64,000 nucleotides of DNA from assembly GCA_026874595.1 (NCBI GenBank), contig CM049314.1:9168729-9232728 (forward strand), given 5' to 3'. The stretch is from Sipunculus nudus (lineage: Eukaryota > Annelida > Sipuncula > Golfingiida > Sipunculidae). The position numbers and the translations under genes were made by a program. This document shows positions 21,053-33,131 of this stretch, piece after piece (within the stretch, counting starts at the first letter, position 1; each line of letters opens with the position of its first letter). Below the pieces are notes generated by a model, which was not told the origin of the DNA, ran no database searches, and saw only the letters and a list, made by a program, of their open reading frames with translations.

Positions 21053-22170
21053 CCCCTGGATGTCAAGTAAGAAAAATCCAGGTCCAGCTGTTGCGATTTT
21101 GTACCGGGTTAACGGACATACAGAGGGACAGACATACGGCACGACGCACGGACGATTGGCAAAGATTGATCGCTATAGCTCAGATGACTTTCAGTCATGT
21201 TTTAGGATGTGAATGAAATTTTGTTTCCACATAATCATGTTGTAAGATTCATAATTAAGTACGTGCTCGCAATTTTTCTTTGGGCGGGGTAGCGGTGGAG
21301 ATGTTGGAATGACTTATTAGTGGCTTTGGAAGTCAAAAGAATCGATGTAAATGTGTACCCCGGCTTCCACAATTCTAGCCTATTAATTTTTGAATAAATA
21401 TGATATCCAATGAAAAGAAACTTTAATCCTTCACGAATGGATCCTCAAACTGTACATCAAACAGACTTATTTCAACATTGCAAAGACAAAAGACCCTATC
21501 TGTGTACGCAATGGCTGCGATCTTGGATTCCTTTTTTAAAAAGAATAACGTTACCCTAAAAAATACAATAGCTTTGGTGATGGTCAATGACCTGAACTTC
21601 AACATTTCTATCACCATATCAGGAGTACTGTCTGGAATGTGTTATCGTACATATCCGGATGAATCTGGCAAAAGCTCGGTAATTTGTTAAAAAAAATAAA
21701 AAATACTGTAAAGCATTTTACCCCTGGATGTCAAGTAAGAAAAATCCAGGTCCAGCTGTTGCGATTTTGTACCGGGTTAACGGACATACAGAGGGACAGA
21801 CATACGGCACGACGCACGGACGATTGGCAAAGATTGATCGCTATAGCTCAGATGACTTTCAGTCATGTTTTAGGATGTGAATGAAATTTTGTTTCCACAT
21901 AATCATGTTGTAAGATTCATAATAAAGTACGTGCTCGCAATTTTTCTTTGGGCGGGCTAGCGGTGGAGATGTTGGAATGACTTATTAGTGGCTTTGGAAG
22001 ATGTACGCAATGGCTGCGATCTTGGATTCCTTTTTTAAAAAGAATAACGTTACCCTAAAAAAAACGATAGCTTTGGTGATGGTCAATGACCTGAACTTCA
22101 ACATTTCTATCACCATATCAGGAGTACTGTCTGGAATGTGGTATCGTACATATCCGGATGAATCTGGCAA
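21053..22170 (+). repeat. A-B-A-B tandem duplication
   Basis: Block A (21053-21340) recurs almost unchanged at 21721-22000; block B (21500-21672) recurs at 22001-22170. The A repeats are 668 bases apart and the B repeats 499, because about 170 bases between A and B are missing from the second copy. Near identity implies a recent event. Short frames within it are duplicated and non-coding. Confidence 0.9.
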
Positions 22171-22299
22171 TCTGTAAAGCAGAATTTGTAAATCAGATGC
22201 CTTATACGCTGCAGATTACGATAGGATCAAAGAATTTGTTCCATCTAGTTAAGCGGGTCTTCTGTCAACTAGACGACAAAGACTTTTTTGAGTGGGGAA

Positions 22300-23290
22300 A
22301 TCATAATAGACACATATGCGGCTGATTTGCACTAACTGTAACCAAAAAAGTCCTGATCGAACATTCCGCCTATCTCCAAATTTATACATATGTATGGTTC
22401 ATCATTCTGATGTTTAGGCTTGATGCACACATTTATTATCCGATCAATACTACTATATATCAACTTTGTTCATGTTGTTACGTTTAACAAGGCTTTGCCT
22501 AATTTTTAATTTAAGAGTTTTTCCCGTTTTCTCGTACGATTCTTCAATTAATCACAACCATTTGCCATTTTGTCGTACATGTATGTATGAGCCATATTAT
22601 AATAATTTTTGAAATAAGAACAATTTTATCATTGTTAGTAGTCAATATCTTCGTTCATTTATTTATATATTCATTTTTTATAAACGGTTGTGACAATTTG
22701 TACCAAATAAGAGGACCGCATATGCGCATTGCAAAACAACAGTAAATTGAACATACCACCCTTATTACGCATATCTGTAGTAAATATACTAAACATTGTA
22801 AGTTGTATATTTATCTTTGCCCATAATATGTAGCTGAATTTTCTGTCCCGGGAATCCTACTAAAAAGACAAGTAACCGTATAGTAAATGTGGTCCTGCGG
22901 TTCCTGCAAGGAGCAAGATCTGAGATGGGAACCTGCTTCTTGTCATCACACAGCTCAAGGTATTGGTATAAACACCACAGGTAGGTAAAGAGGTACACCA
23001 TCTACATCACGTATACTGATGTGCAATCATTCTGTCATTTGTTATTTTTGGTTAAATTGTAAACTTGATTTCTATTTTCAAAATATTACCGTGCGATGAG
23101 GACTTAAAGTCTTTTTAAACAATTAAGGCTGTTCGTTCTTAATGGAGTTACAACCTGAGTTTTTAACCATAATTTTTCTTTATTCAAAATGTATATTTAT
23201 TTGTATGTTTACTTCTGTTTGCTTGTTTTACCACCTATATACTTGCACCGAATGATTTGTATTTCAAGGCATCTTTTGCTGCTTCATATT
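22300..23290 (+). repeat. Relic of the downstream CTLD cassette block (unit A)
   Basis: Collinear with 37210-38165 behind gene B. Shared stretches include 'tgcactaac.gtaac', the exon 5-like segment, 'ttacaacctgag.tt', 'tgttta.tt.tgttt' and 'ccgaatgattt.tatttcaaggcat'. It shows that each duplicated unit once had a CTLD exon block behind the tail exons. Confidence 0.65.
22834..22980 (+). pseudogene. Dead CTLD exon (exon 5-like)
   Basis: Bordered by 'atgtag' and GTAGGT like its live relatives. The phase 1 frame reaches TAG at 22881, and indels around 22875-22890 put the 'CLAVP'-equivalent stretch in another frame. The C-terminal part (LRWE.., HHTAQ.., NTT) is still recognisable. It lies 5.2 kb after gene A's stop and 5 kb before gene B's start. 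Confidence 0.75.
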
Positions 23291-23455
23291 AGCAAACACA
23301 CAGCCGTGTTTCTATATGATGCTAATCATAATGTGGGTATATCTGTCTGTTCTCACATGGCTTGCTCTCAGGAGTTCAGGCCAGAAAGAGGAGGGAGTAA
23401 TAGAGTGATACAGAGATATAAACAGATTGTTGTTATTGAATTACCATGGGTCGAG

Positions 23456-23456
<1 letters not shown>

Positions 23457-23522
<66 letters not shown>

Positions 23523-23579
23523 GAACAAAAACAGAAGAGAGACATCAACGCCAACATTTCAAACAATCATATTATTTAG

Positions 23580-23632
<53 letters not shown>
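23457..23632. repeat. Two (TA)n microsatellites
   Basis: TA arrays at 23457-23517 and 23583-23632, separated by 65 bases. The Tyr-Ile-rich reading frames across them are artefacts. Confidence 0.95.
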
Positions 23633-23637
<5 letters not shown>

Positions 23638-25979
23638 TGTTCTTTCTATGCTGTTTGTAATGCACTGATGGCAAAGTGCTCGATGGTATAACTAGAACGT
23701 ATAAATATACATACCGTTCGGAAGAGTGCCGTACAAAGGTACGAAACTAATTAGTAAACACGATGCTTACAAACGTTTGATTCCTTAGACATTATGTATA
23801 TATATATACATATAGAACCCTAAGCAACACAGTATTATATACATGCCCCAAAAATTATTAAGTCTGGCTCATAACCCGAATTAATATCGCATCTCGACCA
23901 AGCAAGGTGTGAGCCCTAATAACGGCTCAGTAAATAAGCTCGTTGAAATATAAAATGACATCGGACGGATCCACCGAACTTGATACTGAGGAATGTGGTC
24001 AAACTGCGTTAACAGTACGGAGCATTTACACAAGACCGAAATAGTGAGGCCTAATAAGTAGCTGTAGTCCAGTTGAGAGAAAAAACATATTTGAGTATAA
24101 ACGCCGAGCGTAATTGTCAGAATCGATGAGAGAGACTTTGCTTACGGCCACTTTACGCTTTTGTAATAGTGTTATCCTATATTAGGTAGTTTGGCCTTGT
24201 GGCATTTAAATGGCTGCATTCTCGCCGTAGATACAGATATGTCAGGGCGTAAGGCCCATTATAAACTGAATTGGACATGACGTATACAGGCACAAGGTCA
24301 TAAGTTAACATTATGTTGACTAAAGTGATGGTTTACTTATTATTTGACGTTGCGATCATCCTTATAGAAAACATAGGAATGGCCTTATGCCTATCTACGA
24401 GCTGCCAAAAATGCGCCGGCGCCATAATTATTATTAATTTCCCCTCTGATTTTATTTGAACCGTACTCTCTATTAATACATTCTATTGAGGCGTTCTTAC
24501 ATCAGCTGCTTTATTCGTCAACAGATTATATGTTCGACAATTATACGTTTGTCGGGTAATTATAAGTATGCGCATTGCAGGAGCTATTTTCGGCTGCACG
24601 TAAGAGTGCGATTATATGACACCAGCGGGGTTCTCTATGTTAGGGCGTCGCGGTTCAGTTAACATACACAGTAATCCCTTGATCTAAAGACACCAGTCTT
24701 AACAACGGTGTTCGGGCAATGATAAAAATTCTTCATAAAACCAGTAAATCCTGCATTTTAAAGTTCCTTGGTGTCTTCGTTTATGTTTCTTTTCCTTTAC
24801 TGTCGCATATGTGAACAGTGCATGGTCATTTCTGGCAGAAACGGATATCTTGGTACGCGGATATCTGGTTAGCAGTATTTGTGGTGGCTGATATCTGGGT
24901 AGCGGCTGAACTCTCTGAATAGGAACAGGACATATCTGCAGTGGTCAGTGTAGTTTTAAGTATATTGAAATCATCTGCCGGTGTATACAGTAAACAAGGA
25001 GTGTTAAAGACTTGTTCGACGTTTACAACAAATCACTGATTGGCCAGTAACTATATCGCATAGCATCATGTCGGATGTGGATGTGATCGAATTTAATTTT
25101 TTTTTTCAGCTGTCGCTTGATGGCGCTGCAGACAGTACTAGCAAGAAGCTTAAATAGAATGGAGATCAAACTCCGGTTAGCCATATTCGCACTGGCGTTT
25201 CAGCCGTGCGCCAATTGCAATTAAGACGCGATGAGCCGATTAACGCTATTGTGCGCATATTGTACCGCGGTGTTGGGCACATCCTTTGATAGAGGCGGCT
25301 GTCGGATTTTACTGACGCAGTCCGCTAAAGCTCGTCAGGCTTAGAGTTATATATTCAAGTAACTGAACGGTAGTTCACAGGAATAACATTCACCAGAATG
25401 ATCAATGAGCAGATTTTTAAAAAAAAATAAACTATATACACTCCTTGGTACAAGATCTGAGTATGTGACGACAAACTTAACCCAAATTATCATTTCGTGA
25501 ATAACCCAAATTATCATTTCGATAAATTAAAAATTCAAAGTGAACCAGAATTTCAGTATTCACTATTTTTCATGATCCCTTAGTGAGGAGTTCGATTATC
25601 TTATCTTAATAAAATTGTGATGAGATGACTCCGGTTAATAACAGAAAGTATACCGGGGTAGTATATACATACAATACTAATAAGTGCATCGAGACAAGGC
25701 TCACTTAAAACCAGATATTCCCTTGCTGTATTTGTATAATTTATTTTATAACTAGCTTGCGCTGCGTATATACTGATGAACTGTACATAATTCATGTTAT
25801 AAAAGGTTCTCATAATCCCTCCGTGACGGGTGTAGGACCTTACAGGCTGCTTTTAAACACGGTACATGTTGACAAACAGAAAAAAAAGTGTCCATAGTGC
25901 ATGGACATTCAGGTGAATGATGTAACATGATTTCTCAATATAATTTCTGTCAGAAGTATGGCATGAAAAAAAATCACTT
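23633..25979. other. Intergenic, no gene recognised
   Basis: Mixed composition with somewhat more CpG than its flanks between about 23.85 and 25.35 kb. It has no long open frame, no CTLD-like exon and no second copy noticed in the window. It may hold old mobile-element sequence. Confidence 0.45.
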
Positions 25980-27594
25980 GCCGGGGGCCAACATACCATT
26001 TTCATTTGGCTCTGTCGAGAAGGGGGGCCTGACGTCGAACCCTGCGATAATCATAGAGTTCTGCATGTGTAAAAACAGATGTAATCTGCTACTGTCAAGG
26101 AACCATACATTAGTTATAAATTTTGCCGGCAGGTGGCATTACCTATTCCATTTAGCCTCGTCAACATAGTTGACCCTCCACCAACTCTCACGCGAATCAC
26201 CGGCAGCCCGGTCTAACTTGAAGTGAAAGATCATATTTATTAATTCTTCTATAATGAAACCGTGTTTGAGTACAGTAGCATGAGTTGGGAGTTCCTTGTT
26301 CTCCTGATACTGTATGTAACTCTAAATTTCTCTCTGTGTAGTGTTTGTACTGATTACATCGAGAATTATGTGTACCATCTGCGGGGAGTGATGGCATGGT
26401 GTGTAGATCGGAAGTTATGATAACTCTTAAAATAGGATTTAAACCACATATGTGAGCGTTTGGAAAATGCGGGCCAACAACATTGGCAGATAGAGGTTTC
26501 TGGAAAGGGTTCGTAAAAGCATTAATAATGTAAGCTTTAATGCAAGATCTGAACTGCCGTGCTAGTCTATAAATATATATGAGTGAGTTTAAGGTTTTAA
26601 AGTTTTTTTATTCATTTAGTAGACTTTACGTAGGTTTGGGATAATTTTATTTAAACAAAAAAAATAATAATTCATTTCAGAACTTTAGGGTCTCCCTTTG
26701 GAAGTAATTTTGTAACATCCGTTAGGTCTGGTTCTTTTGAAATTCTTCCACTCAAATGTTCACACTTAAGCCTTTTGGATATAATATTCCGTTAAAACAA
26801 TAAAAATTCAATCAATTGTTAGCACCGAAAAAAAAAATCAAATTTTACACTATTTTTTTGTTATCATTAACAATGTTTGTTCTATAGGCCGTAAAACGTC
26901 ACCGTGACATAATACTGAGTTCCTTTGTTGGTAAATAGTCTCGTATTATAAAAATTTTGTATTAAGTTGTGTTGAAATAGAGTGATTTAATCTTACATCG
27001 TCCAGGAAGATATATTTAGGTCAGCCACATGTTTAACCTGAGCCAAACGTGAAAATGAAAACATCTGTCACAATTATAGAACAGAAAATAGCTTAGTGAG
27101 CTTGGTCCAGGAAAAGTCCTGTGTCTCTATGTTTTTCTGGTTTATATGAAGTTTTATAGTTAGGAGTCCGATGAATAATCTATGCTCCTACCGGGTTCAG
27201 TGCATGCTTACTGTCTCACATGTATCCGGGAAATATTGAGAAACATTACTGTAGCTGATTCTGTAAGTGAAGATATTGTAACTAAATTATTAACCATTTT
27301 CATTTTCATCCCGTATATAATTTTTGCATTTAAATCTTTGGATTATATCTTTATGTTCTTCCCTGAATCCTGGTATTGCATGCTGCGCAGGAAATTTCAA
27401 GCATATGTACGTTGGTGTAGTGAGAACTACACGATAGGGTTTTATATACTAGGGTATACTCTAGCCAACGATCTTGGGTTATCAACTTGCTTAAATTCTG
27501 CCCATAACCAAATATTTTTTTTTTCATTAGCAAAGTTTATATATCGCACAACACTATGAATTTGAAATATGAAATCTAATTTGACACGTTTATA

Positions 27595-27648
<54 letters not shown>

Positions 27649-28245
27649 TTTATATTCCCTATGAAAAGTAAACCAAAATCACAAGATGCCAACAGTATCT
27701 GTTGGTTTCAAAATAAAATTCAAATAAAATCCATATATACAAAAAGAAGATAAATCGCAAAACATTGTCGCGGGTCTAGTTAACAAAAATGAACACATAA
27801 TTTAATTTATTACGAATTATCTAGATAATCTTATAAACATGTGTGACAGCGGTACGTCTCATATCAGTAATATTCCCATACCCACCCCTCCACCAGGATA
27901 TGTTGTTGATACTGAGTTGTGGTTTAATCTGTGTGCATGTTATTTATTTCCTTGATGTATGTGTGAGTTGCATCAATGCTCATCTGAGGGAGGGTCGTAC
28001 GTGTTCCCGTGCCGTCGGTGATCTGTACTGATCATGTCACATCCATTTTTCATTCTCATATTGGATTTATTGGTGGCGTATGTAACGCTTGCTTTGAGGG
28101 GTAAGTAATGTTTGTCTTTGTGCATGTGGATGTGTCAATGTGCATTAATTTTATTTTATCTGCGGACAAAGTAGTAAGAAATGGATGAAGGCGATTTCTT
28201 GTAATGACCATAAGAACATTAAAACCCAAATATTTCACTATTACC
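25980..28245 (+). repeat. 5' segmental duplicon, copy 2 (promoter side of gene B)
   Basis: Mate of 720-3490; see that entry for the shared landmarks. The last 200 bases before the ATG are well conserved, but the 'ctgtacag' just before gene A's ATG reads 'ctgtactg' here. A (TA)n array sits at 27599-27645. Confidence 0.75.
28034..28100 (+). CDS. Gene B exon 1: signal peptide
   Basis: Opens MSHPFFILILDLLVAYVTLA; 67 nt, donor GTAAGT at 28101, phase 1. Same length as gene A exon 1. An Asp interrupts the hydrophobic core, but a signal-peptide profile remains. Confidence 0.72.
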
Positions 28246-28253
28246 TGTCATAA

Positions 28254-28299
<46 letters not shown>

Positions 28300-31200
28300 G
28301 TGTGCTGGTGTCTATTGATGTTGTTCATTATAGGGAACCATTTTTTGGGGAAACTACATTATCATAGCTTGACAAAAATAGCGTCTGATCCATACACCAG
28401 AATCTATAGTATAAAAAACACTTATAATCCTCTTGTTTTCTCTTCCTTTCCTGACGGCAGAGTCCGCTCAATCCCTCCGGTACGCCATACATGCCTGCAT
28501 TTGCATATTGACTTCAGAACTCTTCTCTTGCCAGGTTTGTGTATGGAGTCCTTTTCTCCCAAAGTCTACTTAAATTTCTCCAATGCGCTCTTCCAATGCG
28601 CTTCTGTTAATAATAACAAGTATTTTAAGGAGAGTTCGAGTTCGAAGTATATATTTTATAGCAATGTAAATGACTTACTATTCAATAATGCTAAAATATA
28701 ACTAAAATATTGAAACCTGCAGAGCGTGAGTGTTTCGAGGGGCGTTACCAGATATAGTGTGTATACGCCATGCATTTACGTGTCGTGTTTCAATAGAACA
28801 AGTTTAAATTCTTCATCTTTTACATCTTGTAGTACATCTTAGGTATGAACATTGTCATAATTAATGACAATATCAAAATGACCCTGTTATTGTTTAGAAC
28901 AAAACCGAAATTAAAGTTGCAATCCTATGGACCTTTTTGTTCGTCAATCATCGGGCAGACTGCTCGTGCGTCTGTATTAACATTTTCACCAGAAAAACAT
29001 TTCTGCATATTGCCTATTTAATAACGTATGGACCTAAGGTGTACAGTAAACCTGAGAGAATGCATGTTCAATAATAACCAATAATAACCAGTAATAATAA
29101 CCAGTAATAATAACCAATAATAATAACCAGTACTAATAACCAATAATGATTACGGGTAATAACCAGTAACTAACTGATTATCTCCGTCCTGGTTGTATTA
29201 TTATTATGTAGAGGCACTGTGGGATATATCAAATGACAGTCAGAGACACTGATCGTCCTTAAAGGTCTTAAAAAAAGATCATATATTTGGTTGAAACCTC
29301 TTTTGTATCTGCATGCTGCTTCATATATCCTGTATTGCATTTTATCTTTCAGTATCATTTTGACGTAAGCTACCTTGTTATATTGTGATTGTTCATTGTT
29401 TAAATTTTACTTCGTGTAAGTTGTATTTCTAAAACTGGGCCCTTTGGCAGATCAGACAATTATGTCTGAATTGGTTACCCTGTATGTAAATATGTGTAAA
29501 TAAATGAATAAATACACGCCAGCGCCATCAGCAGGTTTTAGTTCCGATATCTAAAAGCTCAAGTGAAACATTAATTTTTCTAAACACAGTCTGTTTACCA
29601 TAACAAGGCCACGTGACCGGAGGTCCGATTAAGAGGGAAACACGCGAAGTTTCAGCCAGCAGAAACATGTATTACATTTTTTGGGCCAAGTCAGACCGGA
29701 CATCTCCTGATTGACGCGTGTTTTATTCTCAGCGATGCACACTGCCCCACGCGCTGTGTTTATGTTGACACCTGTCATCGACCCGGTCCACTGTTTTTTT
29801 TTAACATTTGTTTACATGAGAAAGCAAACGGTTTCAGGGCAATATTTTGGCAGGTATAGATTTATTTTAAAGGAGAGAAGCTATTTTTTCGTGTTAACTT
29901 AACATGCTTTATTAGTGATTGGGCCTCTTTAAACAAAATTTAGCTAAGCACGCATTAACCACTGAGACCCAATTTAAACATAAAAAGTTATATATAGGAA
30001 TATGAAACAAGATCTTGGCCATGGCCATCCTGTACGGCAGTTGTATAAATTGCATATATAATGCAGAATGTATTAATTAAAAGGAACGATTTTATTCATT
30101 GCTAATTAACTGAAGCAAGGCAAATATTGAAATGTATGTATCCGAATACATAAATTATTCATGACTGACTAGAGGAGATGGGAACAAAATGTTTAATTTG
30201 TTCCGAATAAATTATTTACTTATTGCCTGTAATAGCAAGTTCAAGAATAAGAATAATAACTGTATGATGGATACGCTACCAGAGAGAATACCCCTGTGCA
30301 TTAGTGGACATGTAGCCGTGAATGTCAATTGATATTTTCATTGTTTGGATCTTCCTCATACTTTCCGACATATCTAGCTTCTACAGTTTTTATATACCAT
30401 TTATTCTTAACTTTTACGTATATATTTGCTACCTACTATTAAATCTTTCCACTATGAAACATTGTTTGTTTATATTATTGTGGCATGCTTGGGATTATCT
30501 AAAGGCAAATATAAATCTAACATTTGCTTCAATAAAGTTCAATGAGCTTTAATGTTGACAGAATTAAAAAGATAAAAATCTATGATAGATCGGACTTCAA
30601 TGGGAGGAGATGAGACATGGCTTGCTTCTTTCCGAACCAATTTAAAAAAAAAAATACATGGTTGCTGTAGCAATATCTGTTAGCCTTTGATGGAACATTT
30701 ACGTTGTAAATTTGTGTAATATGGACATCTTTTGAACAATAGATTTCAGAAAATCTTCACACCAGATGCAAGTAATATAAAAAAAGGTATTGTTACATGT
30801 GCAAAAAAAACTTTTACGAGGTCAAAAATTACATCAACCGTTCATGGCCAAGATTCAAACAAAGGTGACGCACAAAGTGACTTCAGTCGCGGATCCAGAA
30901 TTTTGGAAAGGGGAGGGTTCAACCTGAGAAGACTAATAGGAAAACTTAAAAAAGGTCCACAGATCCAGAAAGGGAGGAATCCAGGCCAATAATATTACTT
31001 TAACACCCTAAAATAGGTTCTTGTTGGGTCCATTTTTGGTTTATTTTAAGAATAAAGACCTAATCATTTGGTATACTGGATTCCTTTGTATTAACTAAAA
31101 TGTGAATAAATTAGAATGTTTCTTTTTTTTAGACTTTTCTCAACACAAAAACGGTTTGACATTTGGGACGTTAACATGTTAACCTTAAAATATCATCAAT

Positions 31201-33131
31201 ATATATGTGTGTGTGTGTTCAACAACATGCTGGGTATAACTAATTGTCTGTTCCGTAGGCCTGCAGGGGAGTGCTGACGATACTTCAATTCACACTACTA
31301 CGCCTGTGAATACATTACCAGGTATTTAATTTTAAACTAAAATTTATTATTCAGGACAGTCAGTCTTTCATCTTCTAGCTTAGTTAATTTCTGTGCAGAG
31401 CCTGACTGCATTTACTTTAGTATATTTATAGCTTATTTAAAGGTAATTATTCCATAGTTTTAATGCGGCTCTACCGATAACCGGATAGTCCGATACACCA
31501 CGATACATATTGCGTCGGTGTGATCAGAGACGCCCTGTTCTGATACACTGCAATATAGTTTGTATAAGATGAAACGTCATTCTTAACTTACAAGTTAAAC
31601 AGCATCTGATTGGCTATTAATTTACAAATTGAAATAAACTGTTTAATAATAATATTATTAGAGAATGTTTGTGTATACATATATTTTCCTCAATGAGGAA
31701 CATGTATACATAATGCATCGTAATATAGTGAATAATTACAGTTCGTTTGATACTGTACGATGTCAAAATAGTGTCAAAAGTTAACACCTTATTAAATAGA
31801 TTCGTGAAAATCCCGGAGTCTGAATGTCCGAGAAGAATATTTTATCTTTTTTCTAAACCGTTCATGCTACCCTTGTTTATATTTTTATTGGCCATCGTTA
31901 GTGCATTTTATCCGTAATAAACCATAACCTTCTCTCTTGTCTTAACTGCGTACAGGGCCTACAAAGCCAGCCGGGGACATGTCGTACCTATTTCGTTCTT
32001 TTTGGTTTCAAATCGGAGTTCTTACCGCAGCTGTTTTTCAGGCGTTCATATGTGGATGTACTGCAGGATGCTGCTGCATGAAACGTTACAAAAGAAAGAA
32101 ACTCCGGTATTGTTCAATTCATATTTTTTTCGTGATTTAGACAGTGTGGTAGTTGTTATTCAACAAGTAATTTGGTAAACACCCGTCCACTAGCACATAA
32201 AATGAATATATCAAACATGTGGACCGTGGTGGACCGCAAGGTTGTGGGTTCGAATTCCGTTCATACCACCTTTCTCCCTAAGACTTCCGGCCAAATTCTT
32301 AACCACAAGGGTCAGCCCTCTCCACCAATGCAGGAGTTAACGGGTACTGGTCATACATGGGTGGCAGGTAAAATGTAGAATGGTTCCCTTATTGCATCTT
32401 CAAATGCATGTGCTAGGGCGTATGTTCCCCATAGAACCGAGAAAAGCTACAAGAATGAACAGACCCGAAGACCAGGAAGGCAAAGTGTAAAGTCAGAGAG
32501 ACTCTCATGGAGTGATATCAGACTATAAACCAAACCTTTACCTTTTTATTAAACACATTGGACACAACATGGGTTATCTGCAAATTTTCTTCTAGTTCGG
32601 CTTTAACACTTTGTTTTTGTTTTTTGTTTTTGTTTAATTTTATTAAATAATACTGCACAGTCTGTTCTTGATTCGGGGGTTAAATTAAAAGACCAACAAG
32701 AAGTATTTCGCTTTTTTTACAGAAACGACATCGACCAGAGTACGAAACTGGAGACACGTGAAAAAGAAAACCAAGAAAAACGATCACCAAAAAGCGCCGA
32801 AGATGAGGAGCTGTATGACGTCATTGTTGACGTCATCCCGCCCCGAGTCAAGCAGTCCACGGACGTATTGTCCGCCGAGGAGCCGATGCCGGAGTCAGAT
32901 CGAACGACACATGGACATGGAGCGACTGCGATAAACCCGAAGGACTACCAGATTATGGGGAATAAATACATTTCAGAAGCCAAACAACAGAAGTCACCAG
33001 ATTTCCTTTCCTCTAGCCTCCAGAACCTTGGTTCAGATTTCAAAGACAAAGCAGCATACCCCGGTTATAAAGACCATAAAACCCTACCCCGCATCCCGCT
33101 TGCCTACCTCGATCAAGACACAGAGTTTTAA
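28034..33131 (+). CDS. Gene B: CTLD-less paralogue of gene A (4 exons, 229 aa)
   Basis: Exons 28034-28100, 31259-31321, 31956-32106 and 32723-33131 join to 690 nt, an open frame of 229 aa. Layout: signal peptide 1-22; a 38-residue mature ectodomain with no cysteine and a Thr-rich stretch (HTTTPVNT); membrane span about 61-84 with the Cys cluster kept; tail 95-229 with DEELYDVI (Tyr125), PPRVK, KDYQ and C-terminal DTEF. Exons 1, 3 and 4 match gene A exons 1, 7 and 8 in phase. No CTLD exon lies in its 3.2-kb first intron. All changes from gene A are substitutions or whole-codon indels. It may make a short signalling or decoy membrane protein, or be a recent casualty not yet disrupted. Intact frames favour the former, but expression is unknown. 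Confidence 0.68.
28246..31258. other. Gene B intron 1: contains no CTLD exon
   Basis: Holds a (TA)n array at 28255-28298, an 'aataataaccagt' array at 29068-29170, an interspersed repeat (29585-29935) and a fragment near 30888-30985 with 'cgcggatccagaattttgg', a motif common in repeat tails. Homology to gene A intron 1 is traceable to the 29.1-kb microsatellite and then stops. I looked for C-x-W/WIGL-type exons on this strand and saw none. Confidence 0.6.
29585..29935 (+). repeat. Interspersed repeat of about 340 bp, copy 1
   Basis: Matches 53180-53517 in the same orientation: 'gtgaccggaggtccgatt', 'gtttcag.ca.cag.aacatgt', 'gcgctgtgtttatgtt', 'gcaaacggtttcag' and 'acatgcttta'. Non-coding; class unknown. 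Confidence 0.75.
31259..31321 (+). CDS. Gene B exon 2: Thr-rich stalk
   Basis: Acceptor 'ttccgtag', donor GTATTT at 31322, phase 1-1, 63 nt, coding GLQGSADDTSIHTTTPVNTLP. It is longer than gene A's 9-residue mini-exon at the same place. The Thr/Ser content suits O-glycosylation. Confidence 0.6.
31956..32106 (+). CDS. Gene B exon 3: transmembrane segment
   Basis: Acceptor 'ctgcgtacag', donor GTATTG at 32107, 151 nt with phase 1 in and phase 2 out, exactly as gene A exon 7. The span 'IGVLTAAVFQAFICG' and the CTAGCCC cluster are kept, followed by MKRYKRKK. No acidic or basic residue lies inside the span, so adaptor pairing through a membrane charge is not indicated. Confidence 0.82.
32226..32530 (+). 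mobile_element. tRNA-derived SINE, family 1, copy 1
   Basis: The head carries a pol III B-box-like 'gtgggttcgaattcc' (32244-32258) and a degenerate A box. The body has 'ctaagactTcc.gccaaa', 'accacaaggg', 'gggtactggtca' and 'gagaaaagctacaagaatga', shared with 61751-62075. It sits in intron 3 of gene B, and gene A's equivalent intron lacks it, so it inserted after the duplication. Confidence 0.75.
32723..33131 (+). CDS. Gene B exon 4: cytoplasmic tail
   Basis: Acceptor 'tttttttacag', phase 2 entry, TAA at 33129-33131. Codes residues 94-229. It aligns with gene A's tail along its full length, with one small in-frame insertion near the start (KENQEKRSPKS against DKEKRSPKS). Many differences fall at third codon positions. 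The ELYDVI motif, the SPDFLSSSLQNL block and the last 11 residues are identical. Confidence 0.83.

Noticed and set aside
23189-23691. Frames rich in Tyr-Ile
   Set aside because: They are generated by TA microsatellites, as are those at 18727-19086, 28204-28701, 35781-36038 and 58037-58225.
30732-30992. 86-codon frame in gene B intron 1, considered as an ectodomain exon
   Set aside because: It contains a common repeat-tail motif ('ggatccagaattttgg'), has no cysteines in CTLD spacing and no acceptor/donor of matching phase.
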